Assembly: GCA_024278455.1 (NCBI GenBank)
Contig: JAJRTE010000306.1
Location: 1-64,000, forward strand
DNA length: 64,000 nucleotides
Direction of reading: 5' to 3'
From: Myxococcota bacterium
Lineage (GTDB): Bacteria > Myxococcota_A > UBA796 > JAJRTE01
The translations under genes were made by a program, and so were the position numbers. The notes under the pieces were generated by a model. The model was not told the origin of the DNA, did not search any database, and saw only the letters and a program-made list of their open reading frames with translations. Below are positions 40,420 to 48,085 of the stretch, piece by piece (the stretch's first letter is position 1; the number at the start of each line of letters is the position of its first letter).

Positions 40420-41597
40420 TAGGCGTCCTGTCCTGTTTCGGATGTGCCTGTGGCCGGCTCGAGCAGTGGCATGAAATCGTCCTCGACAGGTGGGGGAGGG
40501 GGGTCGGGGTTCTCGACGGGCGGCTGTGCCTCGCCGTCCGTGGCGGGGCCGGTGCTTTCACCGGGTTCGGTGGGCCCGGGCTCGAGGGCCGGCATGAAGT
40601 CATCGTCTTCACGCCGTGATGGCGGGGGGGGCTCCTCGTTGTCCACCCTGTTTCGAGGCGGAGCAGGGGTCGTCTCGAGCGTGCCCCACGGTTCCGGGCG
40701 ATTGGCGTCGCTCCCACCGGCCCCTGGGCCTCCAGGCTCCAATTCGTCCCGCCGCTGGCGCGCCTCCCCGCGCTCGGTACGCTCGAGCGCGCGTGCGACC
40801 TTCTCCCCGAGCGCGTCGATGGCCGAATCGGCGTCCGGGTAGCGGGATTTGAGCCGATCGAGCGTCTCGGCAGCCTTGTCCATCTCCCCGAGCGAGAGGT
40901 GGATCAAGCCGATGTGATACATGGCGTCAACGGCCACGTCGGTCACGTCGGGGTATTCGTCGAGCACCTGTTCGAACCGGCCGAGCGCTGCTCCGAACGC
41001 CGCTTCGCGTTCGTGGCCGCGGGTGTTGTATCGTCCCCGGCGATAGTAGAACTGCCCAATGGCGAAGACGCCTCGCGCCAGCCTCGAACGGCCTTCAGCA
41101 CGCATCTCGAGGACCTCGTCGAGATATTCGCTGTCCGGGAAACGTTCATCGAACCGGGCGATGGTGGCAAGCATCTGCCGTGTCGATGTCTGGTCGCGTT
41201 GTACCCATTTCGGAGCGTCCTTGAACTGGCTCAGACCGATACGGTAGACGACGTAGTCCAGTTCCGGGTGCCTGGGGTGAAGCTTGATGAAGTTGCGGTA
41301 GGCGTCGACGGCCTCGAGGTACTCCCCCTTCTTGAAATGGGCGTCTCCAATCCTGAGTTCCGATAGCACGGCATACTTGCTGAACGGGTATCGCGTCTTG
41401 ATCCGCTCGAACATCATGACCGCCTTCTCGTAGTAGCCGCGGTCCAACTGCCGGACAGCGTACTCGTACATCTGCTCGGGGGTCTGTGGTTCCTTGGCGG
41501 TTGCGGAAGAGAGCGCGGACACTAGGAACAACTGGAACAACAGGACGCAACAAGGTCGCATCCACCGTCTGGCCATCTGGCGTTTCGCGGGAGCCAT
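40356..41597 (-). CDS. BamD-like outer-membrane assembly protein with acidic C-terminal tail
   Basis: 413 residues from an ATG at 41597 preceded by GAGGAGGATCG. A signal peptide (VLLFQLFLVSALSSATA) is followed by TPR-like BamD repeats: PEQMYEYAVRQLDRGYYEKAVMMFERIKTRYPFSKY, ELRIGDAHFKKGEYLEAVDAYRNFIKLHPRHPELDYVVYRIGLSQF. These are the BamD/ComL signature. BamD helps BamA insert barrel proteins and is normally lipidated, but no lipobox Cys is visible at the cleavage site. The last 130 residues are Pro/Glu/Asp-rich with two DDFMPxLEP motifs, absent from typical BamD. It overlaps the acyl-CoA synthetase gene tail to tail and is divergent from htrA, which fits an envelope quality-control neighbourhood. 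Confidence 0.8.
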   Translation of the reverse strand: MAPAKRQMARRWMRPCCVLLFQLFLVSALSSATAKEPQTPEQMYEYAVRQLDRGYYEKAVMMFERIKTRYPFSKYAVLSELRIGDAHFKKGEYLEAVDAYRNFIKLHPRHPELDYVVYRIGLSQFKDAPKWVQRDQTSTRQMLATIARFDERFPDSEYLDEVLEMRAEGRSRLARGVFAIGQFYYRRGRYNTRGHEREAAFGAALGRFEQVLDEYPDVTDVAVDAMYHIGLIHLSLGEMDKAAETLDRLKSRYPDADSAIDALGEKVARALERTERGEARQRRDELEPGGPGAGGSDANRPEPWGTLETTPAPPRNRVDNEEPPPPSRREDDDFMPALEPGPTEPGESTGPATDGEAQPPVENPDPPPPPVEDDFMPLLEPATGTSETGQDAYQAGGGASDTADTPVPPRADP

Positions 41598-41826
41598 CGA
41601 TCCTCCTCGAGGCGAGCGTGACCCCCTATTTATGGCGCGAGCCTGCCAGAATGCAACACAATAACGTGTCGAGGACGCGGCGGCAGGGAAGGGGGGCAGC
41701 GGGCGCCGACCTTGACGTGGCGTCCGCAAGGGCTTAGTTTGAAGACGTGAACGCGCGGGAATCGCTGCCGGGCAAGGTCGCGGATACCTGCGATGCCAGG
41801 CCGGACCACGATTCGAGGAGAATCCA

Positions 41827-43224
41827 ATGGCGCGCATGCGGACAGGGGCTGTGCTCGCTCCACACTCCCGCATTCTGCTCACGTTGTCGTTCGTCGTGGC
41901 GCTTTGCACCGGCGTTGGCGGCGCGCGCGCCTCGGCGCCGGTCCAGGACGCAGCGCGCCGGAACGCCGTCGTGGCCGTCGTGGAGGCGACGGCTCCCGCA
42001 GTGGTGAGTATCACCGCCCAGCAGATGGTTCAGAGTGCACCGTTCACTTCCCCCTACACCATGCTGCAGGATTTCTTCCAGGGCATGGTGCCGCGGAAGC
42101 GGCTGGAGAGGGCCAGCATCGGGTCCGGGGTCATCATCGACAGGGAAGGTCACATCCTGACCAACGACCACGTCGTCAGCGGCGCGAGCCGGATCGTCGT
42201 GTCCCTGGCAGATGACCGGGAGGTCGAGTGTGAAGTCATTGGGAGCGACCCCGACAACGACCTGGCCGTTCTGAGAGCCCTCGAACCGCTCGACGTTCGC
42301 CCCGCTCCCCTGGGGACTTCCGCAGACCTCATGATCGGCGAAACCGTGATTGCCATCGGCAACCCGTTCGGCCTTTCGCACACCGTCACGACCGGTGTCG
42401 TGAGTGCCGTCCACCGTTCGTTCAAGGTCGAAGATCGGACCTACAGGAACTTCATCCAGATAGACGCCGCCATCAATCCCGGAAACTCCGGCGGACCGCT
42501 ACTGAACATCCTCGGGCAGGTGGTCGGTATCAATACCGCCATCTACGGGGGCGCCGAGGGGCTCGGTTTCGCCATCCCCATAGACAAGGCGAAGAGGGTG
42601 GTCGCAGACCTGATCGCATTCGGTACCCGCCTGCCCGGTTGGATCGGCATGGAAGTGGACGAAGGCTACTCCCATTTCGGAGATCGTCACCGTCCCGAGG
42701 TCGTCGTCACGTGGCTCCAGGCAGACGGACCGGCCGCCGGGGCGGGCATCGAGGTGGGTGACCGCTTGCTCTTTCTCGATCGGGCCAGGGTGGACTCCAT
42801 CGAGGTCTACGAAAGCGCCCTGCGGCAATTGGGCGTCGGCGACGAACTCCAGTTGACGGTCGCAAGGCGCGGCGCCGATGAGCCGTTGTCGTTCCAGGTA
42901 AAAAGCGTCGAGTTTCCGATCGAACTTGTCAGACAGATCATCTCGGAAAGGCTGGGCATCAAGGTCGTCGCCCTGAACTCGGCGATCGCCGCCCGGTACC
43001 AGCTCTCCGCAACGGAAGGCCTGCTCATCACCGAGGTCAGACAGGGGGGACGCATCGCCAAGATCGGGGGCAAGCCCGGAGATGTGATTCGCAAGGTCAA
43101 CGGCGTCGTGACCCGGTCTCCCGGGGACCTCGAGACCGCCGTGGTTCGCGCCTGGGCAAGAAGAAGTATTGTCTGCCTTATCCAGCGCGGAAACGTGATA
43201 TATACTGTACCCGTATCCCTGTGA
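41827..43224 (+). CDS. HtrA/Deg-family periplasmic serine protease
   Basis: 465 residues with a signal peptide (ILLTLSFVVALCTGVGGARA). The trypsin-like domain has the full triad: His in ILTNDHVV, Asp in SDPDNDLAVL and Ser in NPGNSGGPLL. Two PDZ domains follow (WIGMEVDEGY ... GAGIEVGDRLLFLDRARV; LLITEVRQGGRIAKIGGKPGDVIRKVNGVV). It degrades or chaperones misfolded envelope proteins. The start follows a GAGGAG ribosome site. Its neighbour is the divergent BamD-like gene, and DUF1844 follows. Confidence 0.9.
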   Translation: MARMRTGAVLAPHSRILLTLSFVVALCTGVGGARASAPVQDAARRNAVVAVVEATAPAVVSITAQQMVQSAPFTSPYTMLQDFFQGMVPRKRLERASIGSGVIIDREGHILTNDHVVSGASRIVVSLADDREVECEVIGSDPDNDLAVLRALEPLDVRPAPLGTSADLMIGETVIAIGNPFGLSHTVTTGVVSAVHRSFKVEDRTYRNFIQIDAAINPGNSGGPLLNILGQVVGINTAIYGGAEGLGFAIPIDKAKRVVADLIAFGTRLPGWIGMEVDEGYSHFGDRHRPEVVVTWLQADGPAAGAGIEVGDRLLFLDRARVDSIEVYESALRQLGVGDELQLTVARRGADEPLSFQVKSVEFPIELVRQIISERLGIKVVALNSAIAARYQLSATEGLLITEVRQGGRIAKIGGKPGDVIRKVNGVVTRSPGDLETAVVRAWARRSIVCLIQRGNVIYTVPVSL

Positions 43225-43436
43225 ACCAGGGGTGAGCAGGCGCTCGAGAGGGGAGGGGGCCGGGCAGGGTTCCCGCAACCGTCTCGAGGTGATGGGGGCG
43301 ACCGGCACTTCCGGCGCCTCGCGGGTGGGACTGCACCGGGCTCGACGGGAAGCCGCAAGGCAGACCCCGGGCCACGGCTGGACTGCCGCGCGTCAGCATC
43401 CCGGCCGGGGCAGTGCATCACGATGAGGAAACAACC

Positions 43437-43823
43437 ATGACTGACAGGACAGACAGCCCCTGCGACTGTGGCAAGGGAGAAGACACCGCCGAACAGGAGG
43501 CCCGTACCAGGTCGTTCGTGCGCGAAGTCCGTGAAGCAGGGGGCAAGGCGCCGGAAAGAATCGATTTCAACACGTTCGTCATATCCTTGGGCAGTTCTGC
43601 CATGCACCACCTCGGGCACAGCGCCCTGCCCGACGGCACTGCCGCACAACGCAACCTCGAGATGGCTCATCAGACCATAGACATCCTCGCCATGCTCCAG
43701 GAGAAGACTCGAGGCAACCTCACATCCGAAGAGAGCGAGTTGCTTTGCCACCTCCTCTACGACCTGCGTATTCGCTACGTCAAGGCATTGGAGAAGGAGA
43801 GACAGGAAGCTTCCGCGGTCTGA
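43437..43823 (+). CDS. DUF1844 protein
   Basis: 128 residues from an ATG with GAGGAAA upstream. The C-terminal part has the DUF1844 pattern: IDFNTFVISLGSSAMHHLG, then AQRNLEMAHQTIDILAMLQEKTRGNLTSEESELLCHLLYDLRIRYV. DUF1844 is small, helical and of unknown function, common in deltaproteobacteria, often near envelope and secretion genes. The N-terminal 35 residues are charged and probably disordered. It lies about 210 nt downstream of htrA and could share its transcript. Confidence 0.85.
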   Translation: MTDRTDSPCDCGKGEDTAEQEARTRSFVREVREAGGKAPERIDFNTFVISLGSSAMHHLGHSALPDGTAAQRNLEMAHQTIDILAMLQEKTRGNLTSEESELLCHLLYDLRIRYVKALEKERQEASAV

Positions 43824-43899
43824 AGGTGGCGGCGGAGCGGCGTCTTGTCGCGCGTCGAACGCTGTTTTGAAGAAAAAGCAACGTTCGGGGCGAAAAAGC

Positions 43900-43928
43900 T
43901 GGACAGTTTGGGCCAAAAAAGGTATTTA
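43900..43928 (+). promoter_or_regulatory. Sigma-70-like promoter of the rrf2-ferredoxin-hcp operon
   Basis: TGGACA at 43900-43905, a 17-nt spacer and TATTTA at 43923-43928, ahead of the Rrf2 start at 43962. Spacing is ideal for a housekeeping promoter and both hexamers are close to consensus. Confidence 0.6.
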
Positions 43929-43947
43929 GGGTCCTGTTATCCTGAAT
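43924..43947. promoter_or_regulatory. Candidate Rrf2 operator (inverted repeat)
   Basis: Imperfect palindrome ATTTAGGGT - 6 nt - ATCCTGAAT, matching at 7 of 9 arm positions, overlapping the -10 element of the same promoter. A dimeric Rrf2-type repressor bound here would block transcription, which suggests autoregulation. Confidence 0.55.
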
Positions 43948-43961
43948 TGTGGGTTGCCGGA

Positions 43962-44381
43962 ATGTCTGAAGTAGTCCGATTCTCGGAAGCAGCGGCGCTG
44001 GCCATGCACGCCATGGCCCTGCTCGCCGAGCATGGCGAGGGGTGGATGACGCTCAAGGATGTCGCCAAGGCGCTTGCTGTTTCGGAGAGTCACCTTGCGA
44101 AGGTGCTTCAGCGTCTGGCCCGCCGTGGGCTCGTGAACTCTGTTCGCGGGCCTCGAGGCGGATTTCGGGTCGCCGTGGATGTCGAGGAAGTGACGCTCCT
44201 GGATGTCTACGAAGCGGTCGAGGGGCCGTTTCGCATACGGGGGTGCATGTTCGCCAGCCCGAAGTGCGAGGGAGCCTGCATTGTTGGGGGGCTGCTCGGT
44301 ACAGTGAACCGGCAGGTGCGCGAGCATCTTGCCCGGGCGAGGTTGTCGGATTTGCCGGCATTGTTGAGGAGCGACCGATGA
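43962..44381 (+). CDS. Rrf2-family Fe-S transcriptional regulator
   Basis: 139 residues. The N-terminal winged helix matches Rrf2 (RFSEAAALAMHAMALLAEHG, LKDVAKALAVSESHLAKVLQRLARRGLVNSVRGPRGGFRVA). Three cysteines at about 96-106 (CMFASPKCEGAC) have the Rrf2 spacing for an Fe-S cluster. NsrR-type members sense nitric oxide and control hcp; this protein sits upstream of a ferredoxin and hcp, so an NO-sensing repressor is likely. The start at 43962 is preferred over 43845 because the domain begins there. It overlaps the ferredoxin gene by ATGA. Confidence 0.85.
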   Translation: MSEVVRFSEAAALAMHAMALLAEHGEGWMTLKDVAKALAVSESHLAKVLQRLARRGLVNSVRGPRGGFRVAVDVEEVTLLDVYEAVEGPFRIRGCMFASPKCEGACIVGGLLGTVNRQVREHLARARLSDLPALLRSDR

Positions 44382-45241
44382 AGCGTAGGATTGTTCGGAT
44401 AGACGAAGAAAAGTGTGATGGGTGCGGCGAGTGCGTGACGGCCTGTGCCGAGGGGGCGATAGAACTCGTGGATGGGAAGGCCCGGCTCGTCAGTGAAGTC
44501 TACTGCGACGGGCTGGGCGCCTGCCTGGGGGACTGTCCCCAGGGGGCCATCACGATCGAGGAACGGGAGGCTGCCGATTTCGACGAGGTGGCGGTGGCGG
44601 CCAGTTTGCAGGAGATTGGGCGGCCGGGTGCCGCTGCCGTGTCTTCGGGCACCGATGTTCCTGGCGCCGGCGGGGCGGTCTTTCCCTGGGAAAGTGCTCG
44701 AGCGGCGCTCCACGCGGCGGGGCATGGAGTGGGACACGGGGGGGGCGGGTGTCCGGGGTCGGCCATGCGAACCTTCGACGGGCCTCGACCATTCGAGGTG
44801 TCAGCCGGCGGGGCCGCAGGCGCCGCGCCTGCGGGGGAGAGGCATTCGGAACTCCGGCATTGGCCCGTGCAGATCATGTTGGTTCCTCCGCACGCACCGT
44901 TCTTGAAGGGGGCGGACCTCCTGGTCTGCGCCGATTGCGTGCCGTTCGCCTTGCCGGGATTCCACGGCCGGTACCTTGCCGGCCGTGCCGTGCTGGTAGG
45001 GTGTCCGAAGCTGGACGATCTGGACTACTACCGGGAGAAACTGAGGCAGATCGTGGCGCTGGCGAGGCCATCTCGAGTCACGGTGCTGCGCATGGAGGTT
45101 CCGTGTTGTGGTGGCATCGCCGACGCGGCGGTGGAGGCGGTACGGTCGGAAGCGCCCTCGACGCCGGTAGAGGTGCACACCATTGGTGTTCGAGGTGACA
45201 TACAGGTGGCGAAGTTGGTGAACGAGCGCCGGGCAGTGTGA
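44378..45241 (+). CDS. 4Fe-4S ferredoxin-domain protein of the hcp operon
   Basis: 287 residues. The N-terminal 70 carry eight Cys in two 4Fe-4S motifs (CDGCGECVTACAEG; CDGLGACLGDCPQG). After a Gly/Ala-rich linker, the C-terminal half holds CADCVPF, VLVGCPKLDD and VPCCGG, additional possible cluster or redox cysteines. It resembles the ferredoxin-like partner commonly found beside Hcp and probably passes electrons to it. Coupled to the Rrf2 gene by ATGA and followed 82 nt later by hcp. Confidence 0.8.
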   Translation: MKRRIVRIDEEKCDGCGECVTACAEGAIELVDGKARLVSEVYCDGLGACLGDCPQGAITIEEREAADFDEVAVAASLQEIGRPGAAAVSSGTDVPGAGGAVFPWESARAALHAAGHGVGHGGGGCPGSAMRTFDGPRPFEVSAGGAAGAAPAGERHSELRHWPVQIMLVPPHAPFLKGADLLVCADCVPFALPGFHGRYLAGRAVLVGCPKLDDLDYYREKLRQIVALARPSRVTVLRMEVPCCGGIADAAVEAVRSEAPSTPVEVHTIGVRGDIQVAKLVNERRAV

Positions 45242-45323
45242 GCGGCCCGTGTTGGTTCGTAGCCCTGGTTCAATGATGCCCGGCACGAGGGCCGGAGCGG
45301 AAACGGAAGGAAAGGAGAAGTCA

Positions 45324-46982
45324 ATGGACATGTTTTGCTATCAGTGCGAACAGACGACCGGCGGTACCGGGTGTACCGTCATGGGCAACTGCGGCAAGGA
45401 CGCGCGGACGGCGGCGCTCCAGGACCTGTTGATGTGGGCGACGCAGGGAATGGCGATGTATGCGCACCGGGCGCGGGAACTCGGCCGGCCGGACAGCCAG
45501 CTCGACACCGCGATGGTCGAAGCGCTGTTCACCACGGTGACCAACGTGAATTTCGACCCGGAACGGCTCCGGACCCTGATCCTCGACATGGTGGCCCAGC
45601 GCGACCGGGCGCGCGAACTGTATGTCGAAGCCGCCCGGGCCAGGGGAATCGAGCCAGAGCGGCTCGAGGGCCCGGCTGGGTTCGAGCCGGCGGACGATAT
45701 CGATGCGCTCGTGCTCCAGGGTCTCGAGGTGTCCATCCGAACGCGCATGGATCGTTTGGGGGCGGACCTCACCGGGCTGGAGGAGCTGCTGGTCTACGGC
45801 CTGAAGGGCACGGCAGCTTATGCCGAGCACGCGCGGATACTCGGCGAGACCGACGATGGCGTGCACGCCTTCTTCTATCGCGCGCTGGACTACGTCACGC
45901 GTGATAATCCCACCGTCGATGAGCTGTTCGGTCTCTGCATGGAGTGCGGTCAGGTCAATCTGAAGGTGATGGAGATGCTCGACAGGGTCCACACGACGAC
46001 CTACGGGCATCCTGTCCCGACGCAGGTGCGTATCGAGCCGGTAAAAGGCAAGGCCATCCTGATATCCGGGCATGACCTGAAGGACCTCGAGGCCTTGTTG
46101 AAGCAGACAGAAGGCAAGGGTATCAATGTGTACACCCACGGCGAGATGCTCCCTGCCCACGGCTACCCGGAACTGAAGAAGTATCCGCACCTGGTCGGCA
46201 ACTACGGTGGCGCGTGGCAGGACCAGCGGAAGGAGTTCGAGGCGTTTCCTGGCGCCATTCTCATGACCACCAACTGTATCCAGCGGCCCAAGGACAGCTA
46301 CAAGGCCCGGATCTTCACCAGCGGCCTCGTCGCCTGGCCGGGAGTCACGCACATTTCCAACATGGATTTCTCGCCGGTGACCGAAGCGGCCCTCGAGGCC
46401 CCGGGGTTCGCGGAGGATGGCCCGGACAAGACCATCACGGTGGGCTTCGGCCACAACGCCGTGCTCGGTGTCGCGGACAAGGTGATCGACGCTGTCAAGA
46501 AGGGAGACATCAAGCACTTCTTCCTCGTCCGCGGCTGCGACGGCGCCAAGGGCGGGCGGAACTACTACACCGAGTTCGCCACCTCTGCCCCTGACGACTC
46601 GGTCATCCTCACCTTGGCGTGCGGAAAGTACCGGTTCAACAAGCTCGACTTCGGTGATATCGGCGGCATTCCGAGGTTGCTCGACGTGGGGCAGTGCAAC
46701 GATGCCTACTCCGCGGTCAAGATCGCGCTGGCTCTCGCGGACGCCTTCGGCACGGATGTCAACAGTCTGCCGCTTTCGATGATCCTGTCCTGGTACGAGC
46801 AGAAGGCGGTGTCCATCTTGCTGACACTGCTTTCCCTGGGTATCAAGAACATTCGCCTCGGGCCGGCCTTGCCCGCGTTCGTGACACCGGATGTGCTCGA
46901 TGTGCTGGTCGACAAGTTCAACCTCATGCCCATCACGACCGCCGAAAAGGACCTCGAGAACATCCTTTCCCCCGCCCAGTAG
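45324..46982 (+). CDS. hcp: Hybrid cluster protein (Hcp, hydroxylamine/NO reductase)
   Basis: 552 residues from an ATG with AAAGGAG upstream. The N-terminal cluster motif is MDMFCYQCEQTT...GCTVMGNCGK, as in Hcp. Hybrid-cluster ligands are recognisable further on: the LFGLCMECGQVNLKVM segment, TNCIQRPK, RGCDGAKGGRNYYTEFA and LACGKYRFNKLDFG. Hcp reduces hydroxylamine in vitro and is now regarded as an NO reductase/nitrosylase protecting against nitrosative stress in anoxic or micro-oxic conditions. The Rrf2 regulator and ferredoxin upstream complete a typical operon. Confidence 0.95.
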   Translation: MDMFCYQCEQTTGGTGCTVMGNCGKDARTAALQDLLMWATQGMAMYAHRARELGRPDSQLDTAMVEALFTTVTNVNFDPERLRTLILDMVAQRDRARELYVEAARARGIEPERLEGPAGFEPADDIDALVLQGLEVSIRTRMDRLGADLTGLEELLVYGLKGTAAYAEHARILGETDDGVHAFFYRALDYVTRDNPTVDELFGLCMECGQVNLKVMEMLDRVHTTTYGHPVPTQVRIEPVKGKAILISGHDLKDLEALLKQTEGKGINVYTHGEMLPAHGYPELKKYPHLVGNYGGAWQDQRKEFEAFPGAILMTTNCIQRPKDSYKARIFTSGLVAWPGVTHISNMDFSPVTEAALEAPGFAEDGPDKTITVGFGHNAVLGVADKVIDAVKKGDIKHFFLVRGCDGAKGGRNYYTEFATSAPDDSVILTLACGKYRFNKLDFGDIGGIPRLLDVGQCNDAYSAVKIALALADAFGTDVNSLPLSMILSWYEQKAVSILLTLLSLGIKNIRLGPALPAFVTPDVLDVLVDKFNLMPITTAEKDLENILSPAQ

Positions 46983-47277
46983 CTGTCCGCACCTTCTTGC
47001 CGTTATACTTTCTGCACCGCTTGCTACCAACGATGCGCATGGATCCGCCATCTGCCGGTCGTCTCGCGCCACCGCGCTCGAGGCGTCCAGCGACGCCTGT
47101 CAAACTTGTTGAACGCTGTCGAGCGGCAGGATAGGCTGGTAGTACCATCCGCGCGTCGAACCCATTCGCGCGTGAGCCCCCGGGCCACTCCCGCTCGCTG
47201 GCGTGGAGACATGGGCAGCCTCCGCGAGCGTGTCGAAGGGCGGGGTGTGCCGGGCGAACGAAACCAGGAGGGCGGGC

Positions 47278-47949
47278 ATGGCGAAGAGCTGTCACGATCT
47301 GCCGGAAGGCCCGAGACTGAATCTTGGGTGCGGGCCGGTTCAACCCGCGGGATGGGTGAACATCGACGGCAGCCTGCGTGCTTTTCTGGCCAGCAGATTG
47401 GGCGGGTTGGACAACCTGCTCGTCGCGTCGGGAATCCTCTCCGGGACCGAATTCAACAAAAAGACAAGATATCACAACCTGGGCAAGGGGCTGCCCTTCC
47501 CCGACGATTCGGTCGCCTGTATCTACGCGGGCGAACTGTGGGAGCACTTCGACTACCCGGATGCTTTCCGGCTTACGAAGACGTGCTACAGGGTCCTCGA
47601 GCCGAAAGGGGTCTTGCGCGTCTGCGTTCCGGATGGGCCGAGGTTTCTGGGCAAGTACCTGCGGATCTACCAGGAAGAAATGGCGAAACCTCGTCCTGAT
47701 CGAGATGCCCGGAGACCGCGGGAGCATATCCAGCTCCTGTTCCAGGAAATCTGCACGAGGCGAGCCCAGGTGCTCTCGATGGGCCACACCCACAAGTGGA
47801 TCTACGATGAGATACAGTTGATCGACATGTTCGAGGCCAACGGCTTCGCGCACGTCGACCGGATGTGTTTTCACGACAGCAGGATTCCTGGCATAGAAGA
47901 TGTAGAGCGGTCGGACTATCTGATCGTTGAGGGCGTGAAACCGTCCTGA
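47278..47949 (+). CDS. SAM-dependent methyltransferase
   Basis: 223 residues from an ATG with AGGAGGG upstream. A class I methyltransferase core is visible: RLNLGCGPVQPAGWVNIDGS (motif I and acidic loop), LPFPDDSVACIYAGELWEHF and RLTKTCYRVLEPKGVLRVCVPDG. This small subgroup (often in polysaccharide or lipid clusters) starts with 'LNLGCG...GWVNID'. No neighbour fixes the substrate. It lies about 300 nt after hcp and does not seem to belong to that operon. Confidence 0.75.
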   Translation: MAKSCHDLPEGPRLNLGCGPVQPAGWVNIDGSLRAFLASRLGGLDNLLVASGILSGTEFNKKTRYHNLGKGLPFPDDSVACIYAGELWEHFDYPDAFRLTKTCYRVLEPKGVLRVCVPDGPRFLGKYLRIYQEEMAKPRPDRDARRPREHIQLLFQEICTRRAQVLSMGHTHKWIYDEIQLIDMFEANGFAHVDRMCFHDSRIPGIEDVERSDYLIVEGVKPS

Positions 47950-48085
47950 TAGCCTGCCGGAAATCGCGACGGCTCGAGCGCTGCCTCCCGCCCGGCCGGG
48001 GTGGTCGGAACGAAACCTTCCGGTCTCCAGCAAAATCCCCGGCCTTGGACAGACGTCGGCGGCGGTTGACACGCTCGCGGACGGC

